This document shows positions 1 through 11,070 of a DNA stretch of 64,000 nt, in pieces. Below the pieces are notes generated by a model. It was not told where the DNA came from, ran no database searches, and was given only the letters and a program-made list of their open reading frames with translations. Numbering within the stretch: position 1 is the first letter of the stretch; each line of letters opens with the position of its first letter. The stretch lies in assembly GCA_964036295.1 (NCBI GenBank), contig OZ038469.1:11961591-12025590 (forward strand), read 5' to 3'. The DNA is from Plumapathes pennacea (lineage: Eukaryota; Cnidaria; Anthozoa; Antipatharia; Myriopathidae). A program made the translations under genes and the position numbers.

Positions 1-290
1 GCCAGCTCGGTTAAACGGAGATCTCGGTCTTCGCGACCGGGATCTCGGTTAACCGGGCTGGCCCGTTTCTCATGTGAACACTCCAGCCCGGTTAACCGGG
101 TTGAAAATGTTTCAACTATGCGAGTCTGAAATGTACTTGCTTCTTAATTTTGCATTGATGGAACACTTGGCAAAAACGTTTGCATCATGGACACTTTATC
201 TCGGTTACCCGGGCTGAAATTTCTCATATGAACACACGACCGGGCTGGCCCGGTTGACCGAGCCAGCCCGATCAACCGGGGTCATATGAA
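1..290. repeat. Palindrome-rich repeat with CCCGGTTAACCGGG-like units
   Basis: The stretch holds several copies of short palindromic units built on CCGGTTAACCGG and CCGGGCTGGCCCGG, in both orientations, interspersed with AT-rich sequence. No coding signal is visible. It probably belongs to a dispersed inverted-repeat element that starts outside the window, so its left boundary is unknown. Confidence 0.5.
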
Positions 291-300
291 GAGGCCGTCA

Positions 301-545
301 AAGGCCATGTCACAACGACGCCGTTGCGAGAAAAGTTGCAGAAGAAATTGCGCGTGCGAAACCTCTCTTTGCAGCTTGCAGTGCAACAAAAAAATTGCGA
401 GACTAGTTGCGGGAAAAATTGAACAGTCTACTACTTTTCGCAACATTGCGTGGTTCTGTTGCACCGTGTGACATGTACTTTGCAACTTGTCTTGCAATGC
501 TGCGAGACAAGTTGCAGGGAAAATTGCTTCGCGTGACATGGCCTT
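301..545. mobile_element. MITE-like element with AAGGCCATGTCAC termini
   Basis: The segment begins AAGGCCATGTCAC and ends with the inverse GTGACATGGCCTT, a 13-bp terminal inverted repeat around about 220 bp. The interior has several GTTGC/GCAAC pairs that would also fold back. No transposase ORF is present, so it would be non-autonomous. Short ORFs inside it are not convincing genes. No clear target-site duplication was found. Confidence 0.5.
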
Positions 546-1631
546 AACCGAGTTCGAAATAGTGGGGTTCGACTGCGAAAATCGTATATCCGGTTTGATC
601 ACTTTGAAATACCTAACGTCACAAAGTTGTCGTCAATCAGGAAGCTCGGATGCAGCACGAAGTATCTACTAACCTTGGTACATATATACCACAAATCAGC
701 AGGCTGACGCGCATGCAGAATGTCTTCCTCGGTTCTTGCCTTGCGCACAGGCCCACACGGGCTGATGACGTCATGACCGACCCACTCACAGGATGACTTT
801 GATCAAAATTTTATGCTAAATACATTGAACTTAAATAAAGTTATTTTTATTTTTAATAGGTCATGGTATCAAAACAACTTTCTTGTATTCACTTAACTCA
901 CTATGCGTCCAGCTAGTGGGTTCCCTCGGCCACCGCGAAAGAACCCGGCGGGGGGAATCCAGACCGGCTTACACACGTAGGTTCACGCAAATCTGTCAGA
1001 TGTTTTTGATTAGTTAGTTCTCAGCTTTGAAATAACCCGAATGGCACCAGGCCAGAACGGCTTTACATGTCTCAGCTGTTTACAAAAAAAAAAACCAGGC
1101 CTCAAATCTATCAGTCATATATATTTCAAATGCATGGAAATTAGGGTTTAACGGAAAACTAAAAGAAAAAAACGTAACAATATTATCTTACCCAAACAAA
1201 CTAAGTACAAGCTATAGAGGAAACGATCAAGTACTGTATAAAGTGCCACATGCCCGAAATGCAGTCCACCAACACCTTTTTTACATCACAAAATTACTAC
1301 TGATACTGACACTTTTATAAACGAGCAGTGTGGCTACTAAAAGAAAATCCATTCATAACTGGAAAGCAAAAAATGTTGTCCAGTGTCGTTTAAAACGCAA
1401 AATATTTATGTTAGTACTATCATGGTGGCAACAGTGGAACACACCAAAAATTGACGTGGCCTTGAAATGTTATAAATTCTGACTACTTGTCTCTAAATCG
1501 CCTTTCCTACACACAAACCTGGGAGACACAACAATGACATGTGTCAGAATAAATCAACGGGGCGGAGATATGCAGGAACAAGAACCCCTGGCAGTCAATC
1601 AGACAAACAGCCTCCGGTAACGAATATTTTA
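546..1631. other. Non-coding 3' flank of the first hydrolase gene
   Basis: No ORF of interest and no recognisable RNA gene. It contains AT-rich sequence and a short run of A residues near 1083. Part of it is presumably the 3' untranslated region of the minus-strand hydrolase gene that ends at 1632, but no clear polyadenylation signal was found close to the stop. Confidence 0.5.
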
Positions 1632-4600
1632 CTAGACAAAACTGCGCTCAAAGCTCTCATTCCATGTTTTTGAAAACACCTCCTTCGTCTCGTGAAAAGC
1701 CTTCAGTGTGGAACGAACATAAAACTTCTTTTCGTCGGCCCACATCTCGCTAAGGGTCTGGACACCAGTATCCCACACAGGTGAGCCGGATGTGCTGTTT
1801 TGGTCAGCGGAGGCATCTCTTTTTAGTTTCACTATTCCCTCGATGGTGACTCGTGCCGAGGTCGGCTCGTCCTCGGTCACGGTGAACACTTCCTTTAGTG
1901 TCTCGTCATAAATGGTCCCGCTGTCTTTCAGCAACACGCACCCATCGTCTTCAAAGAACGTCAGTTTGTAATTTTCACTGTCTGGTCCCACTTCCAACGT
2001 CCTGTAAAAATATCTGCGTGAAAACCTGTTCACGACAATTTCTGGCAAAATTCCGTGAAACATATCAAAGGGTTGGGGAAGTGAAAGTGTCTTGGTGCTG
2101 GCTAATATCATTATATTACCACTGCTGTCAGTGTATATACGTACGCTCAACGGTTGGTGGAGTTCTGAACTGAAAATCCACATGTGTGACGGAACTGAGC
2201 AGTAACACTGAAGTTCATTTACTCGCTTTACGTCGTTTAAGCTTTTCACTCCTCAGCTCAAAATACAAATTCTCCTAATCATTTAAGAAGAAAAGGTATG
2301 AGTGATTTTGTGAGAATTGATAGGCGAACCAGTTTTCGTCGGATTGAACTATCAAGCAGCAAATTCTCCACACTGTATCACATATCTCTGGTGGGAAACC
2401 AAAGGAGAAAATTGTAGTTGATCACTCTCAAAAGTGAAAAGGTTAAACTTTTCACTCGCATGTTAGTGAGGTAGTGGCAGTGGTTTCTGTTCGGCTGCAA
2501 AACCAAAACATAACATTACCTTGTTATATCATCAGCTTCTCTGATCCATTCAACTGGCAAAACAGCTGTTTCACAAGGAGGATCGAATGGTCTCAACGAG
2601 TTATCTCTCTCCAATCCCCTTTCACTCGCAGCTCGCACGGGCAGACTCAGCACATTCTCGTTCCCAGGGTGAATCGTGAAGCATGTCGGGAATGGTGAAG
2701 GCCACACTGTGGGCCAGTAGTTGGAGGAGATGGCGAGCCGTATTTTATGGTCAGCAGCAACAACGTAAGCAGCGGAATCCAGCTGGAGTTGTATGTGATA
2801 AGGCTTGTGTGGCTCAAGTGGCTTCACGGATTCAGGGGAGTCGCCATCTCGATGAGAAAGGTTCAGCAGTCCTGAACGTAAAAAAATGAAAAATTCAAAG
2901 AATATTATGTGACGCATTCAAAGTGGTGATGTGATCTATTTTTAGCACAAAACGTCGAAATATAGAACCTAAAAACAATCACCCTAAATTGAAGTCGAGT
3001 TAACGTCAGTAAACCCCCACAGACAATAGTGATAATCACCGTGACATCACCTACATTGGTATTACTGTGCCAACCAAAGATCGATTGGCTGCTAAAACAA
3101 AGAGTTATTTTGTTTAACGATAATTTAGTAACTAAGAATAACAAAGTAAGTCTTTACTTCAAAAGAAGCTTTGCTTTTTATTCGGGGTGTCCCTATTTTC
3201 ATCATGACGTACGTTTAGCAGGCAACAAAATCAGTAATTCAAACGTGAGCTAAAATGCCTGACCTTTGCAAATCAGCGTGGACCGTCCATCTGGGAAAAC
3301 GTCACAGAGACGCGCCACTAGAGTGCCGCCGGAAAAGTCCGCACTGATATGCAACGTCACTTCCGGGAAACCGAGCACCGCCAGTTGGTTGTCTAGTGGT
3401 GGAGTGTCAAAGCACACAGACAGCTTGTCGTCCAGTCGCTGATCCCTGGCAACATTCGCTACGGAACAGTTGAAATAATGATCGCACGCCAGTCCACAAA
3501 GGAGGGAAGATTTTACTTGGCAATACTTTTTATCTTCGGGAGACTTTTTTGAACTATCGGCAATCGTCTTCTGTTCTTCGCTAATTCTCTCTAACAGATT
3601 CTCTGCCGTAGGCTGTAGGAGAAACTGTATTCTGTGAACATTGTCAGAGGGCCAACATTCTTCTGCAATCCATGAACCAGGCCAAATGCTCTCCTTGTTG
3701 GGGTTTGAAACACCTGTGAATCAAAATCCAAGAAAAATATCAAAATCCAAGTGACATGATTCTAACTCGAATAATTCAATCTTGGTTTACAGCCAATCCA
3801 AAACATCGTGATGTCCGTGTTGGAGCCATCTACAATGGAAGATAAAGGATCAAGAATTCGAGTGGTAATATTCGAAGCTAAACGGTATCTGATTGAAATA
3901 ATTTGCTCTATAGGCCCTTCAAAACTAATCCAACATCGGCGCCAAATATTGTTGCACGAACATGCTAGACTCCTTTGGCCACCATGTTTTACGATGTTGG
4001 GTGGTATTGGACGAAGTTTGTCGACCTTTCTGTACAAAATCGTCCAACATTTTTATTTTCTCGAGTTTAATAAACGATGTTTGATTCGTTTGGACAGCCT
4101 GTACAACATTGCTTGATTCACCCAGGCGCACTAGAGCTTAATTATACACCGTGGGCTCACTTTTAGTCCCAGAATCCTTATCGACTAGAATGTTTTGTAA
4201 AACATGTTGGACGACGTTGGACTCGTTAGTCGGACCTTGCTTGTAAAACTAAAAGGGGCATATTCACAGACTAGAACAAGTATTTCAACCCAAGTTTCAG
4301 TCCACTTACCATCTCTGAGATAGATCCGGAGCTTTGGCTCTTCCATAATCCCATTGGGAAGGCCCTTTAAGTGACAGTCCCACCAACGTACGCACTCAGA
4401 CAAGAAGTCAATCTGAGGCCCTGGCGAAGAGTCCATAGGCCATTGGTGCGACCAGGGACCAATCAGCGCCTTGACCGGGCCACGCAAATGTTCTGTCATG
4501 CGGAATACGGGATTAGTGTACAAATCTGCCCAACCCCCGACAAGGAACACTGGGCATTGGACCCGACTGTAGTCCTCGCAGATTGAGCCGTGCTGCCAGT

Positions 4601-7079
4601 ACTCGTCTCGCGTTTGATGCGACAGCCAGGTGTTCACCCACGGGGAAAGATTTCTGAGGCGATCCAGCCAAATCTCCATCCATCTGAAGAGGCACAAAGA
4701 CGAAGTTCCATATTTCTTAGACCTGTCACATTGCTTGCTTTTAAGGTTCAACAAGAATATGAACTGCCGATACAGAATACTGGTGAAGGCTTGATATCTT
4801 ATATACATAATACATCATGAAGACCTTGCCATTTGATAGCTTGACCAAACAAAAGCTACTCCTTGAAGCTATCAATTCTAACTAGCTGCGCATACTGTAC
4901 CTTGTACAATTTTCACCATGAGTTTGGATTATAAGCTGAAGAGTGAAGGCTCTTGGACTGAGTGCTCGAAGTGATAAAGTGACAATTAGGACCACCTTAC
5001 CGACCACATACCGACCACGTTTCGACCACATACGACCACATACCGACCATGTTCCGACCACATACCGACCACATACCGACCACATGCAGACCAGTGCAAC
5101 TTGTCCACAATAGACCAGTTTTACAAGGGAGCGCGTGCATCCAAGTTTGATGGGCCAAGACATACAAACTCAACTTTTTTTCATGGTATTCAACCTCAAT
5201 GTAGATTCTCCATGTTGAGCTCTTATTTGAGTTAGGACGGCTATCTCGAGTTTTAAAGCCGTTTTACAATGTTCACTCTAGCCTACGCGCAGACGTCCTG
5301 CATCACCGCGTTCACGCGTGAGTGCTTGCTAAACAATTCTGGAATCGAAGGCTGTCGCCTAGACTACAACGCAGTCCCTTCTTTCCCTTCCGACAAAAGT
5401 GCGCAGAGACTGGATCAAGCGAGGTGGGCGGGATTCCGCTGTCTCCAGTCTCCGGCAACTTTGTCGGAAGAGAAAGAACTGGTCTAGTTGTTGCCCGTCA
5501 AGCTTGGATGCGCGCGCAACCTTGAGAAGCTGGGCTTACCCACGTTTTATTAGCTGATCCGGCACAAGGTTGTGGCGGTCGGGCATTCCACTGAAACATC
5601 TGGCTGGACCAGGACAACATTCCATTTCCATAAACACAGCCTCCTCTATAATGTACATCGTCTGCGTATCGGTCATCAGTAGAGTAAGCGGAGATGACGG
5701 CCTTCAGGGCACTGGGTTGTCTAGCTGCCACTTGCAGTCCATTGAAACCTCCCCAGCTCTTCCCAAACATACCTGGCCATGAAGACAAAATAAATCAGTA
5801 TACTCGATACATTCTAATGATTGGTTAGTACACCCGATACACTTAAATGTTTGGTTTCCTCCTTCCCCCCCCCCCCCCCCCCCCCCTTATTTCCCCCTCC
5901 GTCACTTTCTTCCCGCCACCGGGTCTCCTAAGTACGTCCTATACAGCTTACAAAGGAGTGGGTCCATCCTATAATGGTGTCCATCTTGAGAGAGTTGACT
6001 GTGATAGCATATTTTATTAAATAGCGCTGACTCGCTTGCTCCTCATCCTACTGACTCACCCACAGCTCCAGAGGACCAAGTTTGTCGACTGATCCAACTG
6101 ATGACTTCACAGCAATCGTCTTGCTCTTGTTTCTCATATTCATCGTGATAAAGCCCATCGGAGTCACCAGTGCCACGCATGTCCACACGAACACCAACAT
6201 AGCCATGGCAACAGAAATGTGAGTAGATTCTCTCATCATTCCTTGCTGTCCAATCAGCTCGACGATATGGGAGAAATCCTGTGCAAAGCACAATGACATC
6301 ACTTTTAGTTTGGTTCAAATTTTTGTCCAAGAATGTTGGATTTGTATAAATGACCATGAAACAAACAGGCATTATAATTTGACAGGCATAACAAATTAGC
6401 AACCAAAAATGAAACCGGAGGGGGGAGAGGGTTCCTTATAAAAATGGTCGTCCTACCTCTTAGGGGTCAAAATCATGGTTTTAGTACTGCTTAGGGCGGC
6501 TCAACAACAATAGCCTACATTTTTATATCACGTGGTATGTATCACATGGTGTCATGTCGAATGAACTTTTTTGTTGGAAAACAGCAAGGGATAAAGTGCT
6601 TGATGATATCATCTTTACAGCATTTAAAGTCATCAAAACTTTAAATTCTTGGTATGTTTTTATTGGCACCTTTCAAAGTAAGCTTGAGCTACGCCATTTC
6701 AGTACTGGTACACACAGTAAAGCTCCAAGTGCATAATGAAAACTTTTCCATTCTGTTGTGCTTGAATTTTCACTTGCTTCACAAATCTTACCATGTGAAC
6801 CTTGCTTTATTCGTGTGAACCAGCCCTTAGGGATCAAAATGAAAATTCCCAATGAGCATCCCCATCGTTTTTGTGGGAGGCCTCCACCCCATAACACTAT
6901 GCTCACGCAAGCGAAAGATTAACAAGCACATAGCTACCTAATATAGCAGGAAATTTCTCCTGTGCTTTTGCTTCCTCATTGTCCTTTGGTTTTGGCATCC
7001 ACAGTGTGGCAGCCAGCTTTGTTCCATCACCCAGTGGGATCCATGTGAGGGAGACTTTATTTATGGAATACACAGCCAT
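1632..7079 (-). CDS. CocE/NonD-family (S15-like) alpha/beta hydrolase, copy A, 7 exons
   Basis: Exons, in coding order: 7079-6938, 6278-6060, 5772-5544, 4683-4310, 3713-3264, 2871-2520, 2001-1632. All junctions are GT/AG and in phase; they give 711 aa. The start is the Met of MAVYSINK, matching the start of copy B. The N-terminal half is an alpha/beta hydrolase of the X-Pro dipeptidyl-peptidase/cocaine esterase type. The nucleophile Ser is about residue 126 in GKSWGG, the Asp about 250 in GGWADLYTNP, and the His about 276 in GPWSHQW. The C-terminal half resembles the PepX_C jelly-roll domain. There is no signal peptide, so it is probably cytosolic. The substrate is unknown: the family cleaves esters, amides or X-Pro peptides. 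Length and domain order match bacterial ~670-700 aa CocE/NonD proteins, which suggests old lateral transfer (inference). Its paralogue lies head to head at 11071-16308. Confidence 0.9.
2238..2445. repeat. Copy of a MITE-like family with CTTTTCACTC / GTGAAAAGG ends
   Basis: Lies in the last introns of hydrolase copy A. It shares the blocks 'TTTAAGAAGAAAA', 'TTCTCCACACTGT' and 'GGAGAAAATTG..GTTGATCACTC' with the tandem array at 52922-53927 and with copies near 10800, 23640 and 50100. The ends are roughly inverted (CTTTTCACTC ... GTGAAAAGG). Non-autonomous; no ORF. Confidence 0.55.
4995..5095. repeat. CCGACCACATA minisatellite
   Basis: About ten imperfect units of (C)CGACCACAT(A/GT) occur in tandem. 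They lie in the intron between exons 3 and 4 of hydrolase copy A. The array is open in some frames on the minus strand, but exon conservation with copy B excludes it from the coding sequence. Confidence 0.8.
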
Positions 7080-9619
7080 CAGGATAATCTGGCACCCAAT
7101 AAGCAAAAGATGACAAGAAAGAGAAAAGAAAAGAAAAAGGGCAAAGGTTAATTCATTATACGTGAGTAATCTACAGATGACTTTGGAAAGAAACCAAAAA
7201 CTCACTATATATATAATACTTGTTTCCGTCCTAGACAATATATTGAACACAGCCTGAGAAATATCAAGAAACTGCAACAAAAACTATACATTTTAGTACT
7301 ACACACAAACGTTCTTGTGTCAACTAGCTTTCAACTTGGGTGTTCTTTGACACTCCTTGGAGGATATAAAAACCAGATTGGTAGATATAACAGAACACCC
7401 AAGAACAGGAAGTCACTGAAATCCAGTCAAATTATAAATCGCATAATAATTCCCAATACGTACCTTTCCTTCTTAATTATGCTTCCTACCAGGATGGGTC
7501 AAGTTTCCTGCAGCCTTTTCAAAAACGAAAAGAAAATATTTTTTAGTACTGTGCTGCGCGCAATATGCGGCCTCTGACCGGGAGCAAAGCAACAAAGTTT
7601 CTTTCAGAACAAGCAACACTTCGGGTATATAAAATTTTAGCTTGGAATAGACCCAATCTAACGCAGCCGTACTCAAGGCCAAGTTCAAATGTTTTCATAA
7701 CTTGTCGCCCAGTCCTCCTCGGACGAGGACCCTCTAATGTGGATAGCTTCCCCCACAGTCATTTTTTTGTCGTCCCCCCATTCCACCTGGAAGAGTAGGA
7801 GAACGACAAAGAAGCAATTAACTGCGGGGTGTTGGATGCACAGAAAACGCGGTGGATGGACAGTATGACGCGTTCATCGCTAAGAGGACAGACGACAGTC
7901 AGGACAGACATATAAAAACTGAAAATTTGTTATTCGCTCGACCAAGTAGCCGGCCTCCAAGACTGACTTCGGACTCTGTGCTATTTGGACTCTGGGTTTG
8001 ATTTCAGACCCGAATCCAAAGAGTCTAAGCTGTCGTGAATCACGAGACTCGGATTGCCCGTATATTTATCTACCAACCTTGGTAAGTATAACAATACACC
8101 AAAAGTCCAAACCGGTTTGAATGGAGTGCCGAGCTGCAAGGAGACGAACCGAAGAATGTTTTCAATTCCAGCTGAGCAGTCAAAGACAAGTCACGCGCCT
8201 CGGAGCGGAAATCGATCATTATAAAACCGGATTGTCCACAGCTCAAGCAGAACATCAAGACAAACAATGAAATTAAGAAAAACCCGGTGGTGTCATATAC
8301 AACCGGTACTACCATATAGTCCCTGTAGGTGACTCGCCGATGTGGTTTTCATCATCCTTGGCCAGCGTTTAATGTGCTATAAAGGTCTTGTTTGGCGAGG
8401 ACAACGCACAAGTAGATAAACGGACCAGCCGCTGAGTCCCATCCACATTTCCATACTTCCAGTCGAGCAGGTTGACCCTGGGGAAAACAAACCGGTTAAT
8501 TCACCAGCGTAATGTTGTCATGCGTTGAATTATTCAGGCCTCGAGCTCCCACCCAGGCATGCCGCCAAGACCACGAACTAACTAGCAGGTAAATAGCGAA
8601 GCAACTTCTTTCTGTTTATAATAATCTTTTTTCGATATCTCTGCAATGACCATTTGAGGCAAACATGTAAACTACTCTATTTGATGGTTTCGTCGGGTTT
8701 ACCTCGACAAATACTCGAATCGCTTCGACTGCACACAGGTTGTTCGGCCGCTTGTGTGGTGACGATGTTTACTCATTCTGATTCATGAGCGCGCTCGACT
8801 TTTAGGCTGCGTTCTATTGGGTCTATTCGGAATAGGAATTAGCTATTAAAATGACTCAAAGTATTGATTGTTCAGGGGGATATTTTGTTCGATTCTGTTT
8901 TGAAAACATTCCCGCTTGCATTTTGAACACAGCTCCCGATGCCTCTCTGCCTTGGTCAGCTCCAAACCAAAGAATTTGACGACTAGAACTTTTATAGAAG
9001 GTGATAGAACTTTTTTATCCACTTTTTATCCACCGAATGAAAACGGGAAAAAGAAGCATTTGAACTCAGTTATTTCAAAACTCCGACGAGTACGGGTTTT
9101 AATTTAAAATTGTATTTTTACACAATCATATTGGAAAGAAATGTAAAGTTATGGCACTTTAAGTCACTAAGATTAAAGATTATTAAAAGAGATTCTTCGC
9201 CTCTAGTAGTTTTACAAGTTATCTGTAATACTTCCTGGTGTTATATGTTTACATTTGTGCATTAGCATAAATCAAATAATTACTGAAAATTTGAAAGTTG
9301 TGCATTCAATACATTTTGAGAAACAGCTACTAAAATTTAAGTAAGCGTGAGAGATGGCTGGGTGTGAAGAGTTTTACCACCTAGCCACAAATATTCTTTG
9401 TTATATCTTTATACAGTTGGGGTATCTTTGTTTATGCATAAATTAAATTTTTCTTGTAACTTGAAATTTAATTTATATGCTAATGAATCAAACATGTAAG
9501 CAAAGATTTGCCTTTTCTTTGTTATGATTTGCTATCTTGTTTTTTTAACCAGCATTTTGTGTATACAGCATGTCATATGGTATACTTTACCCTTTCACTC
9601 CCAAACTCAAATTAACAAA

Positions 9620-9795
9620 TTGACGTCAGTTTTTTATGTGTCTGTCCTCTTATTGATCATGAAACGCGTTGTAACATTGTCAAAAAGTTGTGGATCCACT
9701 TGGCGCTTCGCCGAGTGGATCCGCAACTTTTTGACAATGTTATGACGCGTTTCATGATCAATAAGAGGACAGACACATAAAAAAACTGGCGTCAA
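9620..9795. repeat. Long inverted repeat (fold-back) with GGCGCTTCGCC loop
   Basis: Two arms of about 80 bp are near-perfect reverse complements. They start with TTGACGTCAGTTTTTTATGT and end with its inverse. They meet at a short loop, TGGCGCTTCGCCG, flanked by AGTGGATCC. Part of the arm ('GTCTGTCCTCTTATTGAT') recurs once more near 10203-10220, so the whole mobile unit may reach about 10270. The same loop sits in a different stem at 22518-22698. Confidence 0.85.
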
Positions 9796-10799
9796 TTTGT
9801 TTTTTACAATAACAAAACTCAAGCGACGACGCGGGGAAAACACGCAAGAAAACTGGATTTTGTTTGATTTGACCGAAATGTTGTCAACAACTTTTCCCGC
9901 TTTCTAATTGGTCGAGGTTGAAATTCAAGACATTTCATTGGTCAAAAAGTGACAGTTTGACGTGAGCATTTCGTGCCTGCAAAATAAAATTTTGTCAAAG
10001 AAGTTGGAAAGAAATGAAACTAGACGCTTTTCTGCTGCAGTTTTCTCGACAATTTCAAGACAAAGCTCAAGGAAATTCGCCTCTGAACACTTCTGGTTCT
10101 CTACTTCAAATGCCGAATGTCGCTTTTGCAAGAACTGAGGTAAAATTGAAGCTGAGTTCACCTTCTTCGTCCAAATCACTGTCGTCAGCACTCGATTTTA
10201 TGTGTCTGTCCTCTTATTGATAATGAAAATTAGCCAATCACAAAGCGAGAAACTGACGTGTTATTGTAAAAATACAGATTCTCCACCTTTTAAACACCAA
10301 GGCGTGCTATAAAAGGCCATTGGCCCCGCCATTTGCATAATGTTTGCTGAATTGCACATGCGCCTGCAGCATTCAGAAGTCGCGCTGCCCATAATAAAAT
10401 GTCTCTGCAGCTTGGCAACTAAAAGTATACCTAAAAGTAAACACATGTGGGCAACTTTAATGTGGAGTTCTGGGTGGAAGGATTTGTGACGAAACTTTGC
10501 TTTTGGCTGCCAAAATGCATTTTGAATTTCGTGGTGCAATGTGATGCATGGCTGCACACCAAGAATATTTAATTTCTTGCTTTGAAGATTATTCTTGGAT
10601 TTTACTCAAATTGCACTCAAAATGAATGTTTGTGTGATGGAAAATTCATAAGGCAACATCTTGTTTTGTGTGGTATTCAAGTACAAGGTAAAACAAAATT
10701 TGGAAAATTTTGGCGTTTTACTAATTAGGAGCTGTTGTCTCATTCCCGTTGATTGACAAGTGGCTCTGCGCTTCCCTGGGAAGCACCCTATTACAGTGC

Positions 10800-10940
10800 G
10801 CCTCATGTTTAAGAAGAAACTGTATGAGTGATGAAGCAAGAATTAATGTTTCAATCAGCTTTCATCTGAACAAGTTGTCAAAAACCAAGTTCTCCTTTCT
10901 GGTGAGAAACTGAAGGAGAAAATTGACCTTGGGTTAATTA
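10800..10940. repeat. Partial copy of the MITE-like family of 52922-53927
   Basis: Matches the family through 'TTTAAGAAGAAAC', 'AATCAGCTTTCATC', 'CCAAGTTCTCC' and 'GGTGAGAAACTGAAGGAGAA'. It lies 130 bp upstream of the start codon of hydrolase copy B and so may contribute to its 5' flank. Non-coding. Confidence 0.6.
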
Positions 10941-11070
10941 CTTTTTTTTTTATTATTAATTATTATATAATATATATATATTTTTTTTTTCAGAAAAGTG
11001 AGATAAAGAGCAGACTTTCTGGTGTATTTCTGGTATTATACACCTTTAATCCTCTCCTTTTAAGAGGGGG

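Larger units (their letters stand above)
7080..11070. other. 4 kb spacer between the two head-to-head hydrolase genes
   Basis: No convincing coding region. It holds the 5' flanks of both hydrolase genes, a fold-back element (9620-9795), a probable degenerate relative of it around 7860-7920 (shared 'AGAGGACAGAC..ATAAAAACTG'), and a MITE-like copy near 10800. An 81-residue minus-strand ORF at 8070-8315 has a hydrophobic N-terminus but no homologue I recognise and no supporting splice context. Any promoter shared by the two genes would be here; I could not identify its elements. Confidence 0.6.

Noticed and set aside
4995-5095. Coding repeat (VCGRYVVGTWSVCGR on the minus strand)
   Set aside because: The frame is open by chance over a minisatellite; it lies in an intron defined by conserved exons on both sides.
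8070-8315. 81-codon minus-strand ORF with hydrophobic N-terminus
   Set aside because: No homologue recognised, no splice context and not in phase with the hydrolase gene; treated as chance.
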